A stretch of DNA of 64,000 nucleotides from Scardovia wiggsiae. Its GTDB lineage: Bacteria; Actinomycetota; Actinomycetes; Actinomycetales; Bifidobacteriaceae. This document shows, in pieces, positions 25,157 to 33,741 of this stretch; positions within the stretch are counted from its first letter, which is position 1; every line of letters starts with the position of its first letter. Where the stretch lies: the NCBI RefSeq assembly GCF_051045985.1, contig NZ_CP157350.1:434001-498000 (forward strand). Direction: 5' to 3'. The position numbers and the translations under genes are program-made. The notes beneath the pieces were generated by a model. That model searched no databases. It saw only the letters and a program-made list of their open reading frames with translations, and had not been told where the DNA came from.

Positions 25157-25528
25157 ATGGATTATAAAGAAATAAAGCTTAATGTTTCAAATAATAAAAT
25201 TAAAGAATATAAGCAATTTGAGGGGTTAAAATTATATTCTGATATTTTTAGGTCTGAAGATGAAAAGATATTGATTAACAAAAGGGTATATGTTACAAAA
25301 AAACAGAATTATGTTTATTACGAAAGAACGGATGTAAATTGGAATTATTGGTCAAGTGGAGGAAATTATAATTCAACATTTAATCCAGAGAATGATAGTA
25401 AACACAATATTATATTTGAAGTTTCATCAGAATTAAGTGACTTTATTAAATATTTGGGAGAAGAAATCATTCGGAAAATTGAATTAAAACAGCAGAATGG
25501 AGAAATTATTGAGATATTAGATATTTGA
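25157..25528 (+). CDS. EXLDI family protein
   Basis: A 123-residue AT-rich gene. The C-terminal motif EILDI, the strand KRVYVTKKQNYVYYER and the helix SELSDFIKYLGEEIIRKI fit the EXLDI protein family, small proteins of unknown function in Firmicutes and Actinobacteria. AGAGGAAAG upstream. It is not a standard Tn4451 gene, so it may be cargo. Confidence 0.65.
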   Translation: MDYKEIKLNVSNNKIKEYKQFEGLKLYSDIFRSEDEKILINKRVYVTKKQNYVYYERTDVNWNYWSSGGNYNSTFNPENDSKHNIIFEVSSELSDFIKYLGEEIIRKIELKQQNGEIIEILDI

Positions 25529-25677
25529 TTATGTTATGAAGATTGAATCATTCTCAAGTACATGAAATTCCTAATTTTCATAACTAACAACTAAATAAAG
25601 AATGGCATGGAAACAGTAAATCAAATCGGTTTACTGTTTTTTCTTTGCTCAAAAATAAAAAGAAAGGAAATGAGAAA

Positions 25678-25995
25678 ATGAAAAACATAGAAGAAAAAAT
25701 CTTAATGGCAGATGAAGAAATCAAGCAGTTACAAAACAAAAGGAAAAAGCTCATCAGTCAGCAGAAACAGGAAGAAAGAAAAAAGAGAGATAAAAGGATA
25801 TATGAAAAAGGAGCAGTCTTTGAAAGTATCTTTATAGAAAGCAAGGATTTAACCAAAGATGAATTTTATCAGCTAATCACATCTTTAATTCGTAAAGAAG
25901 AAGCCAATATAAAAATACAAAAGATCATAGAAAGCAGAGAAGAAACAGAAGTTGAAAATACAGAAAAAGAATATGAGGAGACGGAGATACAGTAA
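25678..25995 (+). CDS. DUF3847 family mobilization-associated protein
   Basis: A 105-residue, strongly helical protein (MKNIEEKILMADEEIKQLQN, then a KRKK/KQEERKKRDKR stretch) typical of DUF3847 proteins encoded just before MobA/MobL relaxases. Start at the ATG after AGAAAGGAAATGAG. Probably an accessory of the relaxosome; inference from neighbourhood. Confidence 0.7.
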   Translation: MKNIEEKILMADEEIKQLQNKRKKLISQQKQEERKKRDKRIYEKGAVFESIFIESKDLTKDEFYQLITSLIRKEEANIKIQKIIESREETEVENTEKEYEETEIQ

Positions 25996-26056
25996 TAGTC
26001 CCTTGTTTACAAGGGCGCACATATACACCTTAACAGGTGCGTGCGTTCTCCGAAGG

Positions 26057-26126
26057 CTCTTAGCAGAGGGCATATCAGCTTACGCTGATACAGGGGAACT
26101 ACATTCCCCTACGGAAATAAATTTCC
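26057..26126. other. Four consecutive hairpins, candidate oriT
   Basis: Perfect inverted repeats follow one another with only a few bases between: CTCT/AGAG (26057-26068), TATCAGC/GCTGATA (26073-26090), GGGGAA/TTCCCC (26093-26109) and GGAAAT/ATTTCC (26113-26126). They lie between the DUF3847 gene and the relaxase gene, where oriT of mobilizable transposons is expected. Confidence 0.45.
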
Positions 26127-26150
26127 TACCCCTTGTGTACTTCCCAAAAG

Positions 26151-26180
26151 AAATCGGATAAAAAGCTATCCGATTTTTTT
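26151..26180 (+). terminator. Terminator before mobA
   Basis: AAATCGGATA and its perfect complement with a 6-base loop, followed by seven Ts. Confidence 0.85.
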
Positions 26181-26240
26181 AGGAAGTCTTATCTATCGCC
26201 ACCATAACCATATCGAAAAGTGGAAAGGAGGTTTTCTCTT

Positions 26241-26645
26241 ATGGCGATATATCATCTTAGCATAAAGATTATTTCAAGAGGCAAAGGCAAAAGTGCAGTT
26301 GCAGCTTCTGCTTATCGAAGTGGCGAAAATATAAAAAACGAGTATGACGGCATAGTCCATGACTTTACAAGAAAAGGAGGAATTGCCCATACCGAAATTC
26401 TATTACCCCAAAACGCACCACAGGAATTTTCGGATAGAGGAATATTATGGAATAGTGTTGAGAAGATAGAGAAAAGTAAAAACTCATAACTTGCAAGAGA
26501 AATAGAAGTTGCTTTACCCAAAGAATTAGACCGAGAAAAACAGATCAATCTTGTACGGGAGTATGTAAAAGAAAATTTTGTGAAAGTCGGTATGTGTGCC
26601 GATATTGCCATACACGATAAAAATGACGGAAACCCACATTGGTGA
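26241..26645 (+). pseudogene. mobA: MobA/MobL relaxase, nonsense mutation and 3' deletion
   Basis: The relaxase N-terminus is clear: MAIYHLSIKIISRGKGKSAV, AASAYRSGE and HTEILLPQNAP. An in-frame TAA at 26487 sits where the family has Gln (NSQLAREIE), so a CAA to TAA change is likely; the same frame then continues LAREIEVALPKEL to IHDKNDGNPH, which is the start of the metal-binding motif, and is cut off there by host DNA. Both defects abolish function. AAGGAGG ten bases upstream of the ATG. Confidence 0.85.
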
Positions 26646-27270
26646 GCGTCTTCGCTGGGAGAATATTATTGTTTCTGTGATGGCGGTGGCTGTGGTTTGT
26701 TTTACCGGGTTTGTCGGTTTCAGTGTTGGACGCGTGATATGGGATAAGGTGGCTGAAGCGGTTCACCGTCCGCAGGAGTACCTTGATGCGGCAGGGTCTG
26801 TGCAGGTAGTGGAGCTGGATTACGTAGTATCAAGGTCTCCACTATCCGATGAGGGGTCATCGGATATTACACTGGTGCAAGCCCCTTGCGGGCATGGTGT
26901 ATCTCCCAAGGTCAAATGTGTGCGGTATGTTTTTTCTGATTCTGCGAAGAAAGTTTTTCCGCTTGCGGTTGCACGATATAAAGTAGTGCATCCCGACCGT
27001 GAGATACCTTCAGAGGAGCGGATGGAATCTTTTCTGGAGGATCCCCCGTATGTATATGCGGCTGGCGGCAAGCTGAAATGGCCTGCTGGAATGCGTGCTT
27101 TCTTAAAATGGCTCGGGGAACCGGCGAAGTTGAAGTATGTGGAAACAGGAATCAATCCGGATGGCAGTGTTTCGCATCGGGCGGGTGATCCTGTGCCTGA
27201 AAATAGCACATACACTAATTGGGATTTTATTGCGCATCGTTCAGGGAGAGAGGGACAGACATGGCGATGA
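26623..27270 (+). CDS. One-TM hypothetical protein with relaxase-derived start
   Basis: A 215-residue protein. The first ~6 codons, including the ATG, come from mobA read in another frame; the host part begins near HIGERLRWEN. One N-terminal membrane segment (IIVSVMAVAVVCFTGFVGFSVG) is followed by a ~170-residue domain with a single Cys pair about 8 residues apart and no family match that I recognise. It lies in a decayed type VII-like locus and could be a secreted-effector partner or immunity protein. The true N-terminus is lost. Confidence 0.45.
   Translation: MTETHIGERLRWENIIVSVMAVAVVCFTGFVGFSVGRVIWDKVAEAVHRPQEYLDAAGSVQVVELDYVVSRSPLSDEGSSDITLVQAPCGHGVSPKVKCVRYVFSDSAKKVFPLAVARYKVVHPDREIPSEERMESFLEDPPYVYAAGGKLKWPAGMRAFLKWLGEPAKLKYVETGINPDGSVSHRAGDPVPENSTYTNWDFIAHRSGREGQTWR
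27203..27266 (+). repeat. 64-bp direct repeat, right copy
   Basis: Differs at three positions from 22807-22870. Here it is in its coding context: end of the membrane-protein gene and the ATG of the next gene. Confidence 0.85.
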
Positions 27271-27606
27271 ATAGTATGAGGTCCGTCATCTTCGGAGGAT
27301 GAGGCAAGGCAGCTTCGTCTCAGGCGCGAAAAGCTGTATGACGCATTGAAAAAAAGCGAATGTGAATGGGAATCCGCATGGGACAGCAGCCGCGAGTATC
27401 TACGCAAGGTGCGTGAACTTGCTATGGAGGCTGCATATAACATGGATGCAGGCCTGGTCAATGAGACCGGTGATATCCTGTGCAGAGTTGAGGATGCCTG
27501 TGTAAAAGCAGACAACGAATTCGAACAGGTTATTTTTAGTATACGAAGGGAGCGGCGTCAGATCTTTGATGAGCTCCAGGAGGGGAGGAACACCTATCAT
27601 GGGTGA
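27261..27606 (+). pseudogene. Helical type VII-like small protein, frameshifted near start
   Basis: The ATG at 27261 has GAGAGG upstream but its frame stops after 13 codons; a one-base shift near 27280 joins it to an open frame encoding SSEDEARQLRLRREKLYDAL and a further ~85 helical residues ending GRNTYHG. The heptad-like pattern and size (~110 residues) fit WXG/Lap-type partners of LXG effectors, but this is a weak resemblance. Translation from an internal TTG is possible. Confidence 0.4.
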
Positions 27607-27895
27607 TTTGGCTACAGGCGCGAAGCAGGTAATCGCATCCTCATCTGATGGGGCTTCAACCGCCCGCGGATGCCTTAAAGGTGCCGAAGGATATACGATG
27701 TTTTCGCTTACCGAATTGGCTGCAGATGATTCAAACTCTGCTGCCAGAGTCCATGACGCCATGTCTCCGGTGGTTGACCGCGTACTGGAAGAATATCGCA
27801 AAGCTATTATCAGCGATGATGCTGCTATTGGGGTGATCGTTGATAAACTCAGTGAAGCGGACAGAAGGGCAGCCAATCAGATATTAGGCAGATAG
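27599..27895 (+). CDS. Small helical protein, Esx/type VII-like
   Basis: A 98-residue protein overlapping the previous gene by eight bases, with GGAGGGGAGG upstream. It has no Cys, no membrane segment and a long amphipathic helix in the second half (SAARVHDAMSPVVDRVLEEY, then DDAAIGVIVDKLSEADRRAA). Size and helix content recall small type VII secretion substrates, but WXG is absent. Last gene of the locus. Confidence 0.45.
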   Translation: MGDLATGAKQVIASSSDGASTARGCLKGAEGYTMFSLTELAADDSNSAARVHDAMSPVVDRVLEEYRKAIISDDAAIGVIVDKLSEADRRAANQILGR

Positions 27896-27953
27896 GAAAA
27901 CTTCCATATCACCCTGCGTATCCAATTGGCTGTGCAGCTTTATAGCCCGAAAC

Positions 27954-29303
27954 CTACATCACTCCCTGTGCGACCATGGCATTGGCAACTTTAGTAAAGC
28001 CTGCGATATTCGCACCCAGCATCAGATCTCCATCATGGCCATATTCATGCGCTGCGGCAAGGCTCTCGCTGACGATCCCCCTCATGATATCCTGCAGGCG
28101 CTGATCAACTTCTTCAGAAGGCCATTGGAGGCGGAGCGAATTCTGGCTCATCTCAAGCCCGGAAACTGCTACGCCGCCCGCATTCGCCGCTTTGGCCGGC
28201 CCATAAAGCACACCATTGCTGCGGTATACAGCGATCGCAGCTGGGGTTGAAGGCATATTCGCACCTTCACACACCACCGTACATCCGTTGGAAACCAGCT
28301 TTTTTGCCGACTTTTCGCTGATCTCATTCTGTGTAGCGCAGGGCAGGGCGATATCGCATCTTACTTCCCACACGCCGGAGCAGCCCTCATGGTATTCGCT
28401 GCCGGGAACTCGCTGCGCATATTCGCTGATACGCCCGCGTTCAGTGAGTTTGATATCTTTGAGCACATCTAAATCAATCCCGTTGGGATCATACACATAA
28501 CCGTCAGAATCAGATGCTGTGACTGCTGCCGCCCCCAGCTGCTGCGCCTTTTCAATGGCAAAAATAGCCACATTCCCGGAGCCTGATACTGCTACAGTTT
28601 TGCCTTCAAAGGAATCATTGCGCAGCTCCTTCATAGCATCATTCGTGTAGTAGCACAGGCCATATCCCGTTGCTTCTGTACGTATAAGCGAACCGCCGAA
28701 TTCAAGCCCCTTGCCGGTCAGCGTCCCGCTATATTCGTTGCGGATACGTTTGTACTGGCCGAAAAGGTATCCAACTTCGCGGGCGCCGACGTTGATATCA
28801 CCTGCCGGTACATCAGTAAACTGCCCAATATGCCTCTGGAGCTCCGTCATGAATGCCTGGCAGAAGCGCATGACCTCGCCGTCAGAACGGCCGCGGGGAT
28901 CGAAATCCGATCCGCCTTTGCCTCCGCCCATAGGCAGCCCGGTCAGCGAGTTCTTCAGGATCTGTTCAAAGCCAAGGAACTTGACTACTGATTCGGTAAC
29001 GGTAGGGTGGAAGCGCAAACCGCCTTTGTACGGCCCGATAGCACTGTTGAATTCTACGCGATAGCCGCGGTTTACCTGGATCCTGCCATTGTCATCGACC
29101 CATGCCACGCGGAATTTGATCTCCCGCTCCGGCTCTATGAAACGTTCAAGGATGCCGTTCGCCTCATATTCCGGATGGGCCTTGATAACAGGCTCCAAGG
29201 TCTCGAAAACTTCCCGTACAGCCTGCAGGAACTCCTGCTGTCCGCCGTCGCGGCGTTCCGCCTGCTGGTATACACGCTCAAGATATGGGTCAGAAAAAGC
29301 CAT
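27954..29303 (-). CDS. gdhA: NADP-specific glutamate dehydrogenase
   Basis: A 449-residue enzyme that aminates 2-oxoglutarate to glutamate. The substrate-binding motif GGLRFHPTVTESVVKFLGFE, the catalytic Lys region LPMGGGKGGSDFDP, DVPAGDINVG and the nucleotide-binding GSGNVAIFAIEKA are all present. Length is that of hexameric NADP-type enzymes. Single-gene unit; ammonium assimilation. 29304-29561 contains its promoter and no gene. Confidence 0.97.
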   Translation of the reverse strand: MAFSDPYLERVYQQAERRDGGQQEFLQAVREVFETLEPVIKAHPEYEANGILERFIEPEREIKFRVAWVDDNGRIQVNRGYRVEFNSAIGPYKGGLRFHPTVTESVVKFLGFEQILKNSLTGLPMGGGKGGSDFDPRGRSDGEVMRFCQAFMTELQRHIGQFTDVPAGDINVGAREVGYLFGQYKRIRNEYSGTLTGKGLEFGGSLIRTEATGYGLCYYTNDAMKELRNDSFEGKTVAVSGSGNVAIFAIEKAQQLGAAAVTASDSDGYVYDPNGIDLDVLKDIKLTERGRISEYAQRVPGSEYHEGCSGVWEVRCDIALPCATQNEISEKSAKKLVSNGCTVVCEGANMPSTPAAIAVYRSNGVLYGPAKAANAGGVAVSGLEMSQNSLRLQWPSEEVDQRLQDIMRGIVSESLAAAHEYGHDGDLMLGANIAGFTKVANAMVAQGVM

Positions 29304-29561
29304 AGCACTCCTTAGGTTTCAGGCTTTCAGGCTGTATCGTCTTACTGCCGTCTTATTTAATTCGTTACCTGTTAATGGTGTTGCGCAGCCGCCATAACCG
29401 GGGCTGCAGCACAAAACTTATCGTAACTGTATTAAAAGACTATCCCCCTGTCCCGTCTCAATCCGCGATTATCCCTGCAGATCTCCTGATAATTTTGATA
29501 GAATTTTATATACGGGAGGAGAGAAGGAAAACAGCATATAAGACTTCCATATCGTATGCTG

Positions 29562-30251
29562 TCAGCTCTCAGCATTTTCTGCGTCGGCAAGGTTTGGGAA
29601 TCCGGCGATGCGTACGGTCCAGCCAATAGCCTGCTCAGTAAGGTTGATCCCCTTTTTTATGCAGCTTTCAATAAAAATGCCATACAGGTCAAGTGTGCGT
29701 TCAGAATATGTGCCCAGTTCCCCGCGCAGATATGTTTCAAAGCTCGTATTCTCAGGCGAATCCCCGTCCGTGGTAAGGGTGCGCATTTTCTGCCCGAGCC
29801 TGGGATATCTGTCCTTAAAATCACGTGCCCATGTGAGCTGCTGCACGATAATATGCTCCTGCTGTGCAACGCGCTGCCTGCTCAGGACGGGCATAAAAGT
29901 TTCGAGATGTTGATGATAATACACAGGATCGGTAGATCCCATCATCCGCGCATATTTCTCAGTCAGGAGATTGCGCCCGGCAGCATCGGCATCGTTGAGG
30001 TCCTGCGCATAGCTTAACAGCAGGGGAGCGTCCCATGTGAGGAACTGGCTGATGCGCATCTGATGGAATACCGGCCAGTTACCCTGGCAGAGTGCCCTGC
30101 CGCCTTTATTATCAACACGCTGGAACTGCTCCCACTCATGCCTGACTATGCTTTCAGCAGTGTGAAGGAATTCTTCGTCAGTGAGCCGGACAGTGCCGGA
30201 TGCTGCTGCGCTGCTGCCCGCCTTGTTTATGCTTCCATCTGTTTCATGCAT
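29562..30251 (-). CDS. DUF4125 family protein
   Basis: A 229-residue protein with the DUF4125 pattern: FLHTAESIVRHEWEQFQRVDNKGGRA, then RISQFLTWDAPLLLSYAQDL and the Lys/Glu/Tyr-rich segment around YARMM. Function unknown. I start it at the ATG preceded by AGGAGTTTATAAT; this begins one base after the stop of the upstream DUF4037 gene, so both are translated from one message. Confidence 0.75.
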   Translation of the reverse strand: MHETDGSINKAGSSAAASGTVRLTDEEFLHTAESIVRHEWEQFQRVDNKGGRALCQGNWPVFHQMRISQFLTWDAPLLLSYAQDLNDADAAGRNLLTEKYARMMGSTDPVYYHQHLETFMPVLSRQRVAQQEHIIVQQLTWARDFKDRYPRLGQKMRTLTTDGDSPENTSFETYLRGELGTYSERTLDLYGIFIESCIKKGINLTEQAIGWTVRIAGFPNLADAENAES

Positions 30252-30252
30252 A

Positions 30253-32580
30253 TTATAAACTCCTGAGGAATGGATATTCCTGCGAGATATGGCTTTCAAT
30301 ATAGGGCCTGTGCCATTCGAGGAAATCTTCGCTGCCTGATGTAAGCCCCTGGTACCTGAGTTCTGCAACAATTTCATTGCATATTTGCGATATCAGTGCG
30401 TTAGCGTGCGCATAAGCCGGATTATCTCTCTGCCCACGGCTTGCGTCCGATGCGCTGCCCATAAGCTGTTCAAGCTGTCCGCAGGCCTGGGGCAGGCGTG
30501 TGGCGGGCCTGGCGCTGATGCCCCTTAGTGCGGCGAACCGCCATTTATAATACGGTGCATAGCCTACAGTCAGCGGATTATTGATAAGGAATACCAGCGA
30601 GGTTACTGCCTCTGCGAACTGGAAAATACACAGCATAGCGGCTGCAGGATCGCCGCGCGCAGACATGCGGGGGAAATTATACTGGCCCGACTGGCTTATC
30701 ATGCCTGCCCGCTGCGAGATCAGGGCAAGCCGCACGTCATCGGGCATATTTTTGAAGCCCTGCCTGCTCGAAGAAAAGGCTCCGAGAGGATCGGCAAATA
30801 CCTTTCCGTTAGTTGCTGCTGCCAGCGTTGCCTCATCCATGTTCAGCCACAGCAGCGGTTCATCGCCTCCGGGCGCATGCCTGAGCCCTGTAATTGATTC
30901 AAAGAAATCGCCGATCCGGAAAACACCGGAGCGCCTGTGTTCCCCCTGCGAGCATGGGGTAGAGGCAGAAGCTTCAAGGGAGTATCCCATAAACCTCTTA
31001 GGCAGGCTGTCATAATCTTCCTGAAGCTGGCTGCCGATTTCAGCATAATCGTCATCGGTAAGCCACAGGCAGAAGCGTGGTCCAAAATCGTGATCCCGCG
31101 AATACCTGTCGTCGAAACCGTAGCATTCCGAACCGTGCCCCACAAGCCCGGCAGCTATACGGCCCGCATATTGGGGGTATTTTTGCCTGAGGAGAGGCCT
31201 GCCGTATTTTTCCCAGTATTGTTGTGACAGTTCAAGACCTGTGATATCGGGGTTTTTAACATTCGCTGCGGGGCTCTTCGTCATGCTCTCTGCAGAGGTT
31301 TCCGCTGTGCCCGCTGCAGGTCCTGCTGCCGTGCCCTCTGCTGCTGTATTTTCTGCCATACCCGTTACAGGGCTTGAGGCCATATCTGCTGTCATGCTTT
31401 TTACCATGCGAGGTACGGGTATTACCGGATCTGCAGTATTTGCATGCTGCCCCTGTTTTTCGGCGATTTCCCTGGCAGATTGGGCATTGGCAAGGGTCGT
31501 ACGGTAATAGTCATTCTGTGTACCGTAGGTCTTAGAGATATGCTGTAGCGTTTTATCATAAAATTCCTGTGCCTCCGCTGCAGCGCCCGACATCAGCAAA
31601 GCCTGCGCGTATCCTGCCAGGGCAGAAGCGTAGTGGGCGCTGTCCGTCAGGCTGAGTGACGGATCATGATGGTATATCTCCAGGGCTTCGCGGGCATAAT
31701 CCAGGGCTTCCTGGATATCCTCGCCGTGGACAGCGGAGCCGCAGTCTGCACAGTTATCGGTGTCGCTGGTACCTTTCGCATTGTTTCCGGAGCTTTCGCT
31801 GCTTTCTGTACTGCGGTTTCCGTGCTCTTCGTGGTGGTTTCCGCTGCCCGCATTTTCCGAGGGCCTTTGTAGAAGCAGCAGGGCGATATTGGTTTTTGTA
31901 GTGGCGATGTCAATGTCATTCGCGGGATCAGGGCTTGCCAGTGTTATCATATCAAGTGCTTTTTTGAGCTCCTCCAGGGCGTTTCCAAGATCGCCGGTTT
32001 CTGAATAGAGCATAGAAAGGTTATTATGCAGTGCAGCAATATTGCGCGGATCTGCATCAGGCACTGTTGTGCTTGCCGAAAGGGCCTGCTCATAAAGCTC
32101 AAGGGATTCATCATAATGCCCGGCAGCGCGCATCGCTGTCGCGGCATTGATAAGTACTGCAAGCCATTGGGCAGTCCCTTCAAGCCCCATGTGGAGCGCC
32201 AGGTCAAGGGAAGCATGCGCGAGGCGGATGTTGTCCTCATGCCTGGACTGGGAGCGGTAAAATCCCATGAGTTCGTTGATCACAGTCAGCTGTCCGGGCT
32301 CATCTCCGGCTTCAGCGGCCTGCTCAAGCGCATGGATCATGTACGGTTCGGCTTTGGAAGCGCCTTCATGCCTGGAATAGATAGCGTCAAGCCCCGAGAG
32401 GAAGCGCTGCGGGTCAAAATCGGGAAGATCCCCGCCTTTTACGTAATCGCTGGTGCTCCCGTCTCGGCCTCCGAGGGTGCCGGGTTCAGGCTTAGGGGCA
32501 GCCATGTTTCCGGCATCATATTCGTTGCCGCCGTACTCGTCTTTGTATTCATCAGCACTGGTGTTGCTCATACCTGCCAT
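30253..32580 (-). CDS. TPR protein with DUF4037 nucleotidyltransferase-like domain
   Basis: A 775-residue protein. The N-terminal ~340 residues contain tetratricopeptide repeats (for example NIAALHNNLSMLYSETGDLG and an ALDYAREALEIY repeat). The C-terminal half starts near LVGHGSECYGFDDRYSRDHD, a nucleotidyltransferase-like G-S and acidic pattern, and continues as DUF4037 to the end. Two low-complexity segments (Ser/Asn/Gly near 235-275, Ala/Thr/Gly near 385-440) interrupt it. TPR plus nucleotidyltransferase suggests sensing or protein modification; inference. Confidence 0.75.
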   Translation of the reverse strand: MAGMSNTSADEYKDEYGGNEYDAGNMAAPKPEPGTLGGRDGSTSDYVKGGDLPDFDPQRFLSGLDAIYSRHEGASKAEPYMIHALEQAAEAGDEPGQLTVINELMGFYRSQSRHEDNIRLAHASLDLALHMGLEGTAQWLAVLINAATAMRAAGHYDESLELYEQALSASTTVPDADPRNIAALHNNLSMLYSETGDLGNALEELKKALDMITLASPDPANDIDIATTKTNIALLLLQRPSENAGSGNHHEEHGNRSTESSESSGNNAKGTSDTDNCADCGSAVHGEDIQEALDYAREALEIYHHDPSLSLTDSAHYASALAGYAQALLMSGAAAEAQEFYDKTLQHISKTYGTQNDYYRTTLANAQSAREIAEKQGQHANTADPVIPVPRMVKSMTADMASSPVTGMAENTAAEGTAAGPAAGTAETSAESMTKSPAANVKNPDITGLELSQQYWEKYGRPLLRQKYPQYAGRIAAGLVGHGSECYGFDDRYSRDHDFGPRFCLWLTDDDYAEIGSQLQEDYDSLPKRFMGYSLEASASTPCSQGEHRRSGVFRIGDFFESITGLRHAPGGDEPLLWLNMDEATLAAATNGKVFADPLGAFSSSRQGFKNMPDDVRLALISQRAGMISQSGQYNFPRMSARGDPAAAMLCIFQFAEAVTSLVFLINNPLTVGYAPYYKWRFAALRGISARPATRLPQACGQLEQLMGSASDASRGQRDNPAYAHANALISQICNEIVAELRYQGLTSGSEDFLEWHRPYIESHISQEYPFLRSL

Positions 32581-32700
32581 GGTATCGCCTGACGATGATT
32601 ACAGGTATTGCAGCACGCAGCGGTGGAAGGCAGCATGCGGGCTATCCAATAATGATGTGCAGCTGCTTCCATTGTAAAGCTGTCACTGATACGCAGCCTC

Positions 32701-32782
32701 TGGTGGTAAAACACGCAGATACAAAAACTATTTTGGCAGTTTTCCACATTTTTTAATTTTGTATCTGCGTGTTTTACCACCA
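32701..32782. repeat. Palindromic repeat element, copy 3 (82 bp)
   Basis: Perfect 25-base arms (starting TGGTGGTAAAACACGCAGAT) around GGCAGTTTTCCACATTTTTT. The dyad extends seven further bases on each side (CAGCCTC and GAGGCTG), so the whole palindrome is ~96 bp. It lies between divergent genes. Confidence 0.93.
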
Positions 32783-32919
32783 GAGGCTGAGATACTGAGG
32801 GGCCGGCGCGGTGGGATATCAATGGGATATGTCCGCAGGACTGCTGCTAGAATGAAAAACGGATCAAAAACAAAATAGTAAATAATAAACGGATAACAAA
32901 ATATGTGTGAGGCCGCTGA

Positions 32920-33390
32920 ATGCAGATAAGAACCAGAAGGCTGGTCATCCGGGATTTCAGGCAGGATGATGCCGAAAGCCTGTATCGGCTCCTGTCTGAT
33001 ACAGAGGTGATGAGATATCTTGAGAGGCCTTACTCAAAAGATAAAACAGCACTGTTCCTCAATCAGACGGGGCTTTCCCGGCCGCCTCTGATTTATGCCG
33101 TTGATGATTGGCGCGGAAAATTTATCGGTTATATCATTTACCATCCATACGATGAGGAATCTTACGAGATAGGGTGGGTACTGCGAAAAGATGAATGGGG
33201 AAAAGGATATGCCCAGGAACTTACTGAAGCATTGGTAGCGTATGCGGGAGAGAAGACAGGGTATCTGGTTATTGAGTGCAGCCCCGGGCAGGAAATAACG
33301 AAAAGGATTGCCGAGCGTAATGGTTTTATTTTTGCGGGGAGGGACGGCACTTTAGATGTTTACCGGGTAAAGGCAGAAAACCTAAAATAA
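32920..33390 (+). CDS. GNAT family N-acetyltransferase
   Basis: A 156-residue RimJ/RimL-like acetyltransferase. RTRRLVIRDFRQDDAESLYR opens the fold, YEIGWVLRKDEWGKGYAQEL carries the acetyl-CoA binding loop, and ERNGFIFAGRDG is the closing strand. Substrate unknown. The ribosome site is weak. Monocistronic, upstream of tRNA-Pro on the other strand. Confidence 0.87.
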   Translation: MQIRTRRLVIRDFRQDDAESLYRLLSDTEVMRYLERPYSKDKTALFLNQTGLSRPPLIYAVDDWRGKFIGYIIYHPYDEESYEIGWVLRKDEWGKGYAQELTEALVAYAGEKTGYLVIECSPGQEITKRIAERNGFIFAGRDGTLDVYRVKAENLK

Positions 33391-33420
33391 CAAAATAAAC
33401 GACCCTGAAAATGAAAAACA

Positions 33421-33443
33421 GGGAGGCACTGAAGGTACCTCCC
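33421..33443 (-). terminator. Terminator of tRNA-Pro
   Basis: GGGAGG/CCTCCC stem with an 11-base loop, followed on the minus strand by TGTTTTTCATTTT. Confidence 0.75.
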
Positions 33444-33451
33444 CATACGGG

Positions 33452-33525
<74 letters not shown>

Positions 33526-33741
33526 TAATCACAAAAAGACATATTACACGCAGCAGTGGAATAAACAGGGAGACCTGGGAGTATGGACGTGTTTCGTACC
33601 CGGCTGCCTCGGTCCATGCAGGCCTTAAGGCTGAGCATTAAAAGGCAGGTTTTTTAATCTGCACTTAGCCTATACATATAAGCTGTATCGTATTTATAAC
33701 TAGTATCATTATCCGGGTAAAAGGGTAAAAGAAAGCAGGGC

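Larger units (their letters stand above)
22913..26641 (+). mobile_element. Truncated Tn4451-like mobilizable transposon
   Basis: An AT-rich, A-biased block encoding a large serine recombinase, TnpW, an EXLDI protein, a DUF3847 protein and the start of a MobA/MobL relaxase, all in the style of Clostridia/Streptococcus elements. The left limit is placed just after the TGA of the 15-codon host frame and is approximate. The right end is a deletion junction: the relaxase breaks off inside NPH and host sequence follows. No resistance or other cargo gene remains. Confidence 0.8.
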
